Origin: JADKBO01 sp965230345
Lineage (GTDB): Bacteria; Bacteroidota; Bacteroidia; Chitinophagales; Saprospiraceae
Assembly: GCA_965230345.1 (NCBI GenBank)
Contig: CBDDKR010000002.1
Coordinates: 1,364,001 to 1,428,000 of the forward strand
Direction: 5' to 3'
DNA length: 64,000 nt
Under the pieces are notes generated by a model. It was not told where the DNA came from. It ran no database searches and saw only the letters and a list, made by a program, of their open reading frames with translations. Shown piece by piece: positions 17,804-25,824 of this stretch. Position 1 is the first letter of the stretch; every line of letters begins with the position of its first letter. The translations under genes were made by a program, and so were the position numbers.

Positions 17804-18917
17804 TGATTATAAACGATTAAAAATTGGATTTGATGCGAAGCGTCTTTTCAATAATTTTACGGGGTTGGGCAATTATAGTCGAACCTTGGTTTCGAATTTA
17901 CAAAAGTTATATCCCCATCATGAATACCATTTGTTTACCCCAAAAGTTGTCAAATGTAAGGAGACTGCTCCTTTTTTAGAATCCCCTTTTATCATTCATT
18001 ACCCTCAATCTTCTTTAGAAAGAATTCTTTGGCGATCTCTTAGGCAAAGCTTCATTGTTAATCAATTGAATCTGGATATTTATCATGGCTTAAGTCATGA
18101 AATTCCTTTTGGTATGAACCAGGAAATCGTTAAGATAACCACATTTCATGACTTGATTTATGAAAAGAAACCAAGGTTATTTGGCTGGTTAGATACCAAA
18201 TTATATCAGTTCAAATATAGAAGCTCTGCCAAACGAAGTGATCACATCATCACTGTGAGTAATCAGACGAAAGAAGATCTAGAGTATGTCTACAACATTT
18301 CACCTGAAAAGATCACGACAATCTATCAAAGTTTATCAGAGTCTTTTGTAAACCATAAATTAAATCTTCAAACAGAAGAATACTTTCTTTTTGTAGGTTC
18401 AATTATCCCAAGAAAGGGGTTGATACACATCATTAATGCTGTCCATGATCAACCTGAAGGAAGTCGAAGAAAGGTAGTAGTGATTGGACAAGGACATGAT
18501 TATTTACAGCAATGTCAGCATCTCGTCAATAAGCTTGGATTAGAGTCAAAGTTTGATTTTATTGGAAGGGTTTCGAATGAAGAATTGTACGAGTATTATG
18601 ATCGTTGTATTGCTTTATTGTTACCAAGCCAATACGAAGGATTTGGAATTCCTATAATAGAGGCACTTTATCGAAAGAAACCAGTCATTACGACTGCCAA
18701 CTCTGCAATGTCTGAAGCAATGGGGCCTGGTGGAATATCATTGGAATGGGGAGATGTAAAAGGTCTTCGAAATGCCATGGACAAAATTCAGGATACTAAG
18801 CTTCGTTTAGAATTGATCGAAAAAGGATATGCCCATGTAAAGCATTGTTTCTCCGCAGAAGAAACGGCAAGCAAGATGAACGATTTATACCTTTCGAAAA
18901 GGTTAGGACAGGAGTAA
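17769..18917 (+). CDS. Glycosyltransferase, GT4-like (GT-B fold)
   Basis: A 382-residue retaining glycosyltransferase. The N-terminal Rossmann half begins at KIGFDAKRLFNNFTGLGNYS, and the C-terminal half carries YFLFVGSIIPRKGLIHIINA and the donor-binding LLPSQYEGFGIPIIEAL near residue 285, with the EGFGxPxxE signature. It probably transfers a sugar in surface polysaccharide assembly. The longest start is ATG 17769, inside the preceding gene. GTG 17790 is an alternative, because homology starts only near residue 18. The 3' end overlaps the convergent LysE-family gene by 15 bases. Confidence 0.9.
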   Translation: MKKKSCIVTSSDDYKRLKIGFDAKRLFNNFTGLGNYSRTLVSNLQKLYPHHEYHLFTPKVVKCKETAPFLESPFIIHYPQSSLERILWRSLRQSFIVNQLNLDIYHGLSHEIPFGMNQEIVKITTFHDLIYEKKPRLFGWLDTKLYQFKYRSSAKRSDHIITVSNQTKEDLEYVYNISPEKITTIYQSLSESFVNHKLNLQTEEYFLFVGSIIPRKGLIHIINAVHDQPEGSRRKVVVIGQGHDYLQQCQHLVNKLGLESKFDFIGRVSNEELYEYYDRCIALLLPSQYEGFGIPIIEALYRKKPVITTANSAMSEAMGPGGISLEWGDVKGLRNAMDKIQDTKLRLELIEKGYAHVKHCFSAEETASKMNDLYLSKRLGQE

Positions 18918-19523
18918 GAAGACCCCAATTAAGATCAAAACAATCGTTTTTATCCAATTTATTATTTCCTGACTCTTTGGGCTAATTATCCACTTAGAAA
19001 TAAAGTTGCCAAGATAGACAAACAGTAAAAATGTAGGTAGACTAATCCCGATGAATAGCAATCCTAAAATGAACAACTGATTGGATTCTGATACATCAGA
19101 CGGAACTATAAATTGAGGCAGAAATAAAATGAAAAATAGTGCTACTTTGGGATTTAAGATGTTCATAATGAAGCCCTGCTTCAAATACATGAAGAAGGGC
19201 TCTTTTTTAGCATTTTGTTTTTCAAAGTTTAATGACTGAGGTGCATCTTTGTAGGCATTAAAGGCCAAATAGAACATGTATAAGGCGCCAAGAATTTTAA
19301 TGCCATCGAAAAGAAAATCATACTTTTGAAGAAAATATGATACTCCAATTATTACACCCAATATATGAATAAATACACCTAGGTTTAAGCCTAAAACGAT
19401 ACCTATACCTTTGCGCTTACCACTTGCAATAGACTCTGTTAATACATACAGGTTGTCAGGTCCTGGCATTAGTGCCAGGAGGAATGTAGCAATACAGAAT
19501 GTTGTAAGTGTTACTCCCTCCAT
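18903..19523 (-). CDS. LysE/RhtB-family amino-acid exporter
   Basis: An inner-membrane efflux protein of 206 residues with about six hydrophobic segments. The N-terminal LALMPGPDNLYVLTESIASG is the family signature, with the conserved PGP. KKEPFFMYLKQGFIMNILNPK carries the conserved mid-protein G..xNxxNPK. Relatives export lysine, homoserine, threonine or similar amino acids; the substrate here is unknown. The stop overlaps the convergent glycosyltransferase by 15 bases, leaving no room for a terminator between the two genes. The upstream TonB receptor gene ends 25 bases before its start. Confidence 0.9.
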   Translation of the reverse strand: MEGVTLTTFCIATFLLALMPGPDNLYVLTESIASGKRKGIGIVLGLNLGVFIHILGVIIGVSYFLQKYDFLFDGIKILGALYMFYLAFNAYKDAPQSLNFEKQNAKKEPFFMYLKQGFIMNILNPKVALFFILFLPQFIVPSDVSESNQLFILGLLFIGISLPTFLLFVYLGNFISKWIISPKSQEIINWIKTIVLILIGVFLLLS

Positions 19524-19548
19524 AGGTCAATTAGAATAAATCAAGTCC

Positions 19549-21912
19549 TTATATATGTTTTCTTCCAGAAAACTGCATGGCTTCTCCTTTCCCAAATCCA
19601 TAACTCACCCCAAATGTAATGTATCTATTGGATTGTCTTAGATTATAAACGTAATAGTTCTCTTGATCAGTAATGGACTCTCTTCTTCGAGTATCTAGTA
19701 AATTTCTAACGCTTAGGTTAAGGACTAATTTACCTTTTAGAACTTTTTTACGAACACCAAGATTTACATGAAATACATCACTTTGCTTACCTTGGGCTGT
19801 TTTGTTAGAAGATCGGTAATTTCCAGAAATTTCGACATCAATTTTGGACGGCAGCTTAAGTTTTGATGTTAATCTTGAATTCCATTGATCACCAGCAAAA
19901 TCAAAAGAAGTCATTTCGAATGATCCCTTGCGATCAAATTGGCTATAATTGAAGTCGCCCATAAAGGTTAACCACTTTACTGGGTGATATTTAAAGTTGG
20001 CTTCAAGCCCTAGAATATCATTGGTCCCTAGGTTGATAGGCATGCGTATACTTACTCCATCATCAAAACTTACGACGTCTTCTACTACATCTGTTGTGTG
20101 TCGATAATACGTTCCGATATTAAAAGTAATATCATCCATTTTGAATAGGCTGGTTAATTCGTAAGAATCAGAGTATTCAGGCAATAGATTCGGATTTCCT
20201 GTATAGATGCTGAATTGGTTTCTTACATTAAAGAAAGGGTTTAGATCCCACAATCTTGGGCGGAAAATTCGTTTAGAATATCCAGCTTGGAACGAAATCC
20301 TTTCAGACAAATTGTATGAAATATGAGCACTTGGAAATAACCGAGTATAGTTTTGGTCATTAGATGAATTGGTGTTTTTTAACAACGTTTTTAATTCTGT
20401 ATTTTCAGCTCTAAGACCAATTTTGCTTCCCCAGTTTTTATTCTCATAAGCAATAGTGGAATAAAGGCCTAACACAGCTTGGTCAAATTCAAATTCATTG
20501 GTAAAATTTGGATCAACGACATATTCATCTCCATTTTTAGTCTTTACCTCATAATCATTTACTACATCATTTATGGCATATTGTGTTCCGGTTTCGAAGA
20601 GAAAACCATCATAAAACGGTAGAGTGTAATCTAGTTGGAATGTGTATTGTCCTTCTGAAAATGAAGTTTTGGTTTTTTGATCTTGTACGGATCGAACTCC
20701 CTCTGTAGATCGTTCGATAAAATCCGACTCTTGGTCTTTTCCGAAAAATGACCCTAATACACTGAAAAGGAGATCGTGTTCTTTGTGATTTTTGAAGTCC
20801 CTTTTGTATTGTAATTCGTATTCGTATTTTGGATTAATGGCGTCGGTGTCTTCTTCTCTTGACCACTTTTCTTCTAAAGAAAGATTCCTTAATTCTTCAA
20901 ATTGTAGCGTACCACTTTCTTTTTCTTTTTCAACTGCAAACTTGCCAGAAAGTGTAATTACGTTGAATTTGTTAATGTGATAATCTGTTCCCAATATCAA
21001 ATTGACAAATGATTCGCTTTTGTCGCGATCCCCTTCACTTTTTACAGATGTATTGGATAATTTGTCTGTGTTCTCTGATTTAGTCCGTAAAGGAAAGGTC
21101 CTATGCCCAATACCGAATTGACTGAATAGGTTGAATTTTTCCGTTCTATTGTTTATACTTAAGCCCAAACTATGATTATTGGGAATTCCAGTATTTAATG
21201 AAACAGATCCATTGAGTCCTTTCTTTTCATCCTTTTTTAATACAATATTCAAAATTCCTGCGGTACCTTCAGCATCGTATTTAGCAGAAGGATTGGTTAT
21301 GACTTCGATTTTCTCGATCATATCCGCAGTAATAGATCCCAAAGCATTTCCGCTTTGATCTGCTAAAACGGATGGTTTGCCATTGATCAATATTTGAACA
21401 CCTTGACTTCCCCGTAAAGAAATACTTCCTTCTATACTTACATTGACTGAGGGAACATTGTTGAGAACTTCCAATGCACTTGCTCCAGTACTACTTAGAT
21501 CTTTACCGACATTAAATACGCGTTTGTCCAGTTTAAATTCTGTTTGTGATCTTTCACCACGTACGATGACTTCTTCTAGTTGTTGCTGATTTTCACCTAT
21601 GGATATAATACCTAAGTCTAGGTTGTTTTGCTCCCAAGCAATATCGTCAATAATTAGAGATTCAAAACCTAGGAAGCTCACTTCAACATAGGAATTGGAA
21701 TTGTTTGTTTGCAATTCAAAGTATCCCTTAACATCGGTTACTGTTCCAGCGATGTAATTGTCCGTGACCTTTTCTTTCAGAATAATGGTTGCATATTCTA
21801 TGGGAGTTTTGCTTGTTGATTCGACAATTGTTCCCGAGACAGTATAAGTCGTTTGTCCAAAAATTGGAGCATACGTCAATAAGGCCATTAGTAGTACGGC
21901 AAACTGTTTCAT
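19549..21912 (-). CDS. TonB-dependent outer-membrane receptor
   Basis: A 787-residue outer-membrane transporter. After the signal peptide MKQFAVLLMALLTYAPIFGQ come a carboxypeptidase-regulatory-like domain (about 22-110, TYTVSGTIVESTSKTPIEYA), a plug domain (about 115-230, with VLNNVPSVNVSIEGSISLRG and IEKIEVITNPSAKYDAEGTAG) and the outer-membrane beta-barrel of the OMP_b-brl type. The C-terminus RYITFGVSYGFGKGEAMQFS is typical of this subgroup rather than of classical siderophore receptors. The ligand is unknown. A haem-binding-type gene lies 78 bases upstream on the same strand, and a LytS/LytTR system is divergent beyond it. Confidence 0.93.
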   Translation of the reverse strand: MKQFAVLLMALLTYAPIFGQTTYTVSGTIVESTSKTPIEYATIILKEKVTDNYIAGTVTDVKGYFELQTNNSNSYVEVSFLGFESLIIDDIAWEQNNLDLGIISIGENQQQLEEVIVRGERSQTEFKLDKRVFNVGKDLSSTGASALEVLNNVPSVNVSIEGSISLRGSQGVQILINGKPSVLADQSGNALGSITADMIEKIEVITNPSAKYDAEGTAGILNIVLKKDEKKGLNGSVSLNTGIPNNHSLGLSINNRTEKFNLFSQFGIGHRTFPLRTKSENTDKLSNTSVKSEGDRDKSESFVNLILGTDYHINKFNVITLSGKFAVEKEKESGTLQFEELRNLSLEEKWSREEDTDAINPKYEYELQYKRDFKNHKEHDLLFSVLGSFFGKDQESDFIERSTEGVRSVQDQKTKTSFSEGQYTFQLDYTLPFYDGFLFETGTQYAINDVVNDYEVKTKNGDEYVVDPNFTNEFEFDQAVLGLYSTIAYENKNWGSKIGLRAENTELKTLLKNTNSSNDQNYTRLFPSAHISYNLSERISFQAGYSKRIFRPRLWDLNPFFNVRNQFSIYTGNPNLLPEYSDSYELTSLFKMDDITFNIGTYYRHTTDVVEDVVSFDDGVSIRMPINLGTNDILGLEANFKYHPVKWLTFMGDFNYSQFDRKGSFEMTSFDFAGDQWNSRLTSKLKLPSKIDVEISGNYRSSNKTAQGKQSDVFHVNLGVRKKVLKGKLVLNLSVRNLLDTRRRESITDQENYYVYNLRQSNRYITFGVSYGFGKGEAMQFSGRKHI

Positions 21913-21990
21913 TTTAGTTTGAATTTTAGATTGATGATGAATTGAAAAAAACTAAGATTCGAATGATGTAGACTTATATTCTAATTGTGT

Positions 21991-22431
21991 TTAATGCATA
22001 TGCTCTTTTAACCATGCTAGAACTTGTTTCTTTCTTTGGTCATCTAATTTGGCTTCTGGATGCATCCAGGTATAAGATTTCAATGGCATCTGACCGTTTT
22101 CGATCAATTCGAAGGATTCTTCCAATTTATGTTTTCTCTTTCCTTCGGTATATTGTGTCCAATTGGAGAAATTTAGTTCTTCTCTACCATGTTGAATATG
22201 GTTATTGATCCACCACGACAAAGGAGCAATATTAGTATACCAAGGGTATTTGGTATGATTGGAATGACAGTCATAACATGCCTCCTTAAATGTAATTTTG
22301 ACTCCTTCAGGCATGGACTCAGATACAAGGAAATCTTGATCAGGACTACCATTTGGATTCTCTTTATCAATGGGAAAAAATTGAATAATGACAAGAAGTA
22401 TAATTATGCCAAGTAGAATCTTTTTAGTCAT
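21991..22431 (-). CDS. Haem-binding domain protein (CxxCH)
   Basis: A 146-residue protein with an N-terminal membrane anchor (about 4-20, ILLGIIILLVIIQFFP) and a Haem_bd-type domain. Its CYDCHSNHTKYPWYTNIAPL carries a CxxCH covalent haem c site near residue 52, followed by SWWINNHIQHGREELNFS. It should be membrane-attached with the haem outside the cytoplasm. Family members often act in electron transfer, but no electron-transfer partner is adjacent. It may share a transcript with the TonB receptor downstream (78-base gap). Confidence 0.88.
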   Translation of the reverse strand: MTKKILLGIIILLVIIQFFPIDKENPNGSPDQDFLVSESMPEGVKITFKEACYDCHSNHTKYPWYTNIAPLSWWINNHIQHGREELNFSNWTQYTEGKRKHKLEESFELIENGQMPLKSYTWMHPEAKLDDQRKKQVLAWLKEHMH

Positions 22432-22694
22432 GGTATATGCTATTTATTAACAGGGTCAAAAGTGAACAATTATAATGATATTTCTAAGTTTTTTCGCTCA
22501 ACTACACATCGAAACGGTCGAATGCATAAGAATTAAATCGATGTTTGATTTTTCGTTTTCAGAACGAATGAAAATACCATATAAGATCCATTTGAGAATT
22601 TGCAATTAGCATTACAGAGAATGGGAACCAAAATAATTAGGATTCTATTAGTTTGCTGATTGGTCTAATTAGGTCGATCATCGATATTATTGAA

Positions 22695-22722
22695 TTGGTT
22701 TGAAGGAGTTGAAGTATCTTTA
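22695..22722 (+). promoter_or_regulatory. Candidate promoter of the LytS-like kinase gene
   Basis: TTG (22695-22697), 17 bases, then TATCTTTA (22715-22722), one base off TAnnTTTG. The -7 element ends four bases before the ATG at 22727, so a transcript from here would be leaderless or nearly so. Confidence 0.42.
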
Positions 22723-22726
22723 GAAA

Positions 22727-23734
22727 ATGAAACGTATAGGAAGAAGAGAACTGGTATTTCAAGTAGTTTTGCATCTGGTATTATTTATTTTTTTCTGTTT
22801 AGAACGAAAAACTGAATTTTCTATATCACTATCTAAAGGAGTTTACTTTTTTACCTATGCGGTTATAGCAGGAATAATTAATTATCACCTTCTGCCTAGA
22901 TATTTGTATTGCAAAAATTATAAGGTATTTATAATTGGGATAATCCTTTTGTTGCTTTTGGCTATAGGCATGGAAGAATTGGTGTTGGAACAAATTTTTT
23001 ATCCTGATACAAGAGGACAAAAGTTTCCAGGCTTCATTTTTACATTAATTGAAATACTTCCTTTGTTAACCATTTTTACGGGGTTTAAATTTGCCTGGGA
23101 TGCCAATGAAAAGAACAAAGAGTTGTTGGAATTAAAAGAAACCGTAAAGGAAGACGAATTGAAGTATCTCAGGTCTCAGATTAACCCTCATTTTCTTTTT
23201 AATCACCTGAATAACATCTATTCTTTTGCAGTGGAGGAATCAAAAAAGACTCCTGATATTATACTTAGGTTGGCTTCGGTACTGAGGTATATGCTTTACG
23301 ATTGCAAAGCGGATAAAGTACCTCTTTATAAAGAAATTGGTCACTTGCAAGATTATATTACATTAAATGAACTTACCATTGAAGGAAGAGGCAAAGTAGC
23401 TTATCAAATACCTATGGTTGATGATGGCTTGTTTATAGCTCCTTTGATCTTAAATGTATTTGTAGAAAACGCATTTAAGCACAGCTCCAATAGTCAATCA
23501 GAAGATATCGATATTAGGATTAACTTGATTTTGGTTGATGATGTTCTGACCTTTGAGTGTTCTAATAGCTTTTTATTGAGTTCCAATGATCAAGGGTTGA
23601 ACAAAGGAATTGGTTTAGATAATGTAAGAAAGAGGTTGGATATTATTTATCCCAATAAACACGCTTTAAGCATTGAATCAAAGGAACGTTTATTTAATGT
23701 AAGGTTAAGAATCGATCTTAAGAAGGAATTGTAA
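22727..23734 (+). CDS. LytS-type sensor histidine kinase
   Basis: A 335-residue inner-membrane kinase. Residues about 10-125 form four hydrophobic helices without a recognisable ligand domain. Residues about 150 onward are the His_kinase domain: LRSQINPHFLFNHLNNIYSF with the phospho-accepting His, then LNVFVENAFKHS (N box) and NKGIGLDNVRKRLDIIYPN (G box). It should phosphorylate the LytTR regulator encoded two bases downstream. The pair diverges from the haem-binding and TonB-receptor genes, which are candidate targets by position only. Confidence 0.92.
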   Translation: MKRIGRRELVFQVVLHLVLFIFFCLERKTEFSISLSKGVYFFTYAVIAGIINYHLLPRYLYCKNYKVFIIGIILLLLLAIGMEELVLEQIFYPDTRGQKFPGFIFTLIEILPLLTIFTGFKFAWDANEKNKELLELKETVKEDELKYLRSQINPHFLFNHLNNIYSFAVEESKKTPDIILRLASVLRYMLYDCKADKVPLYKEIGHLQDYITLNELTIEGRGKVAYQIPMVDDGLFIAPLILNVFVENAFKHSSNSQSEDIDIRINLILVDDVLTFECSNSFLLSSNDQGLNKGIGLDNVRKRLDIIYPNKHALSIESKERLFNVRLRIDLKKEL

Positions 23735-23736
23735 AT

Positions 23737-24426
23737 ATGAATTGTGTAATAATAGAAGATCAAGTTCCTGCTCAAAGGATATTAAAGCGATACATATCTG
23801 AATATGGTGATTTAAATATCGTTGGCATTTTTAATAATGTCATTGATTTTAATAAAACCATATTTGAAGAAGAGGTAGATTTGATTTTTTTGGATATTCA
23901 TTTGCCAAAAGTTTCAGGAATTGATTTTTTGAATAATTTCAATCCTAAATGCTCCGTCATTCTTACCACTGCATTTGACGAATATGCCCTGAAAGGATAT
24001 GAATTTGGTGTAGTAGATTACTTGCTAAAACCTTTTTCATTTATAAGATTTTGTCAAGCAGTTTCTAAAGTTGAGCATAAACGATTTGAAGCAGTGCAAG
24101 ATAGAAAGCCACAACATGTATTTGTCAAAAGCGGATATGAATATCAAAAGATAATATTTGGCGAGATTCATTTTATCAAATCTTCTGGAGATTATACTGA
24201 AATCCATTTAGATGGTAAAAGAATTGTGACGCATTATCCTTTAAAGAAATGGTTGTCTATGTTGGATGAGACATTGTATTGTCAAATTCACAAATCATAT
24301 ATTATCAATACGCGATACGCACTGAAGATTAAGGCTACATCGGTTTCGATGAGTTCAGGAAAAGAGCTTCCTATAGGCCGAGCCTATAAGGATAATTTGA
24401 CCCCTTTTTTATTGAAGGGAGAATGA
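23737..24426 (+). CDS. LytTR-family response regulator
   Basis: A 229-residue regulator. The receiver domain (about 1-120) has Asp in VDLIFLDIHLPKVSGIDFL as phosphorylation site, Thr in SVILTTAFDEYALKG and Lys in DYLLKPFSF. The C-terminal LytTR domain (about 130-229) shows EIHFIKSSGDYTEIHLDGKR and CQIHKSYIINTRYALKI, the beta-strand DNA-binding fold. It is separated by two bases from its kinase gene. Members bind pairs of direct repeats in target promoters; the divergent promoter region at 22432-22694 is the nearest place to look. Confidence 0.94.
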   Translation: MNCVIIEDQVPAQRILKRYISEYGDLNIVGIFNNVIDFNKTIFEEEVDLIFLDIHLPKVSGIDFLNNFNPKCSVILTTAFDEYALKGYEFGVVDYLLKPFSFIRFCQAVSKVEHKRFEAVQDRKPQHVFVKSGYEYQKIIFGEIHFIKSSGDYTEIHLDGKRIVTHYPLKKWLSMLDETLYCQIHKSYIINTRYALKIKATSVSMSSGKELPIGRAYKDNLTPFLLKGE

Positions 24427-24569
24427 TGGAATTGGCTGTTTGGAAAGTGAGTGATTAAATCATTTGTTATCAATGAATAATTATAATGTTGTCTAAAATT
24501 TTGTTCTGTTTAATACGGTTGTGATTATTAATTTAAAGACTAAAAGTACTTGAAATTAATAACCATATT

Positions 24570-25649
24570 CTAATACCTATACGCTATAGCATTGATGTTC
24601 ATTCCTGCTCCAACAGAAGCCAATAAGATTAAATCGCCTTTGTTTATTTCGTGATATTCTTCACTTGTACCTTTACGAATTTGGTCTAACAATGTAGGAA
24701 TGGTTGCCACAGAGCTATTGCCCAATTTGTGAATACTCATAGGCATTATGTCTTTGGGAATATTACGCTCTTTGTACAATCGAAATAATCGACGAATAAT
24801 TTCATGGTCCATTTTTTCATTGGCTTGATGAATCAATATTTTTTGTACATCGTGGATTCCAAGTCCTGCATTGTCCAAGCAAGCCTTCATCGCTTGAGGA
24901 ACTTTGGTTAAAGCAAATTCGTAGATTTTACGTCCATGCATTTTTATGTATCTGACGGCTGGATCCGAATCATTGGTATTGCTCTTCCCTAGATAAAGAT
25001 AGTAGGCTTCTTTTTCTGTCCATGTACCGGCTTCCATTCCAATGATGCCTTCTTTTTTGTCCCCTTCTACTGCTTCTACAATACAGGCACCTGAACCATC
25101 TGCAAAGATCATTGAATCTCGATCATGCATATCCAATACTCTTGATAATGTCTCTGTAGCAACGACCAGACATTTTTTAGCCATTCCCGCTTTAATAAAC
25201 GCAGTGGCTTGAATGATGCCTTGAACCCATCCTGGACACCCGAATAGAATGTCATAAGCTAGGCATGAAGGGTTTTTAATGCCTAACTTATGTTTGACAC
25301 GAGCGGCAAGTGAGGGTAATACATCGGTTTGGATGGTATTGGATTTGACGTCACCAAAATTATGTGCAACAATGATCTGATCCAAACTCTCCATATCTAT
25401 GTTGGCATCTTCTATAGCTGCCTTAGAAGCAATGGTAGCAATATCAGAGGACAGTTGATTGTCTTCAATATATCGTCGTTCTTTGATGCCAGTTATTTTC
25501 TCAAATTTTTCCGCAATTTCTTCATGAGAACTTTCGAATTGCTTTCCTCCTTCATCGTAGAATTTATTCTGTGCAAAGTCTTGATTTGTAACTATACGTG
25601 TAGGAATATAAGAACCCGTACCCGTTATCATTATATTGGTAATCTTCAT
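24570..25649 (-). CDS. 3-oxoacyl-ACP synthase III-like ketosynthase
   Basis: A 359-residue thiolase-fold enzyme of the KAS III (FabH) group, longer than housekeeping FabH as I recall it (about 320). The catalytic triad is complete: Cys in DILFGCPGWVQG, His in KILIHQANEKMDH and Asn in HKLGNSSVATIP. The N-terminus ITGTGSYIPTRIVTNQDFAQ is typical, followed by an extra loop (about 28-45). It condenses an acyl-CoA with malonyl-ACP or a related pair, either to start fatty acids or to make a specialised lipid. No acyl carrier protein, reductase or fatty-acid gene is adjacent, so its pathway is unknown. Confidence 0.88.
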   Translation of the reverse strand: MKITNIMITGTGSYIPTRIVTNQDFAQNKFYDEGGKQFESSHEEIAEKFEKITGIKERRYIEDNQLSSDIATIASKAAIEDANIDMESLDQIIVAHNFGDVKSNTIQTDVLPSLAARVKHKLGIKNPSCLAYDILFGCPGWVQGIIQATAFIKAGMAKKCLVVATETLSRVLDMHDRDSMIFADGSGACIVEAVEGDKKEGIIGMEAGTWTEKEAYYLYLGKSNTNDSDPAVRYIKMHGRKIYEFALTKVPQAMKACLDNAGLGIHDVQKILIHQANEKMDHEIIRRLFRLYKERNIPKDIMPMSIHKLGNSSVATIPTLLDQIRKGTSEEYHEINKGDLILLASVGAGMNINAIAYRY

Positions 25650-25824
25650 GTGAGTCGTTTTGTATCACCTCTATACGATGTAAAAGATATATTATTGTTG
25701 TGCGATGTAAACTTATTTAAACTTTCGTTTTTCTAGAATTTATAATTGAAAATATGTTGTTTTGGCATATTTATTTTGTATGAAGAGATTTATAAGATCT
25801 AAAACTTAAAGGTGTTTTACAGCC

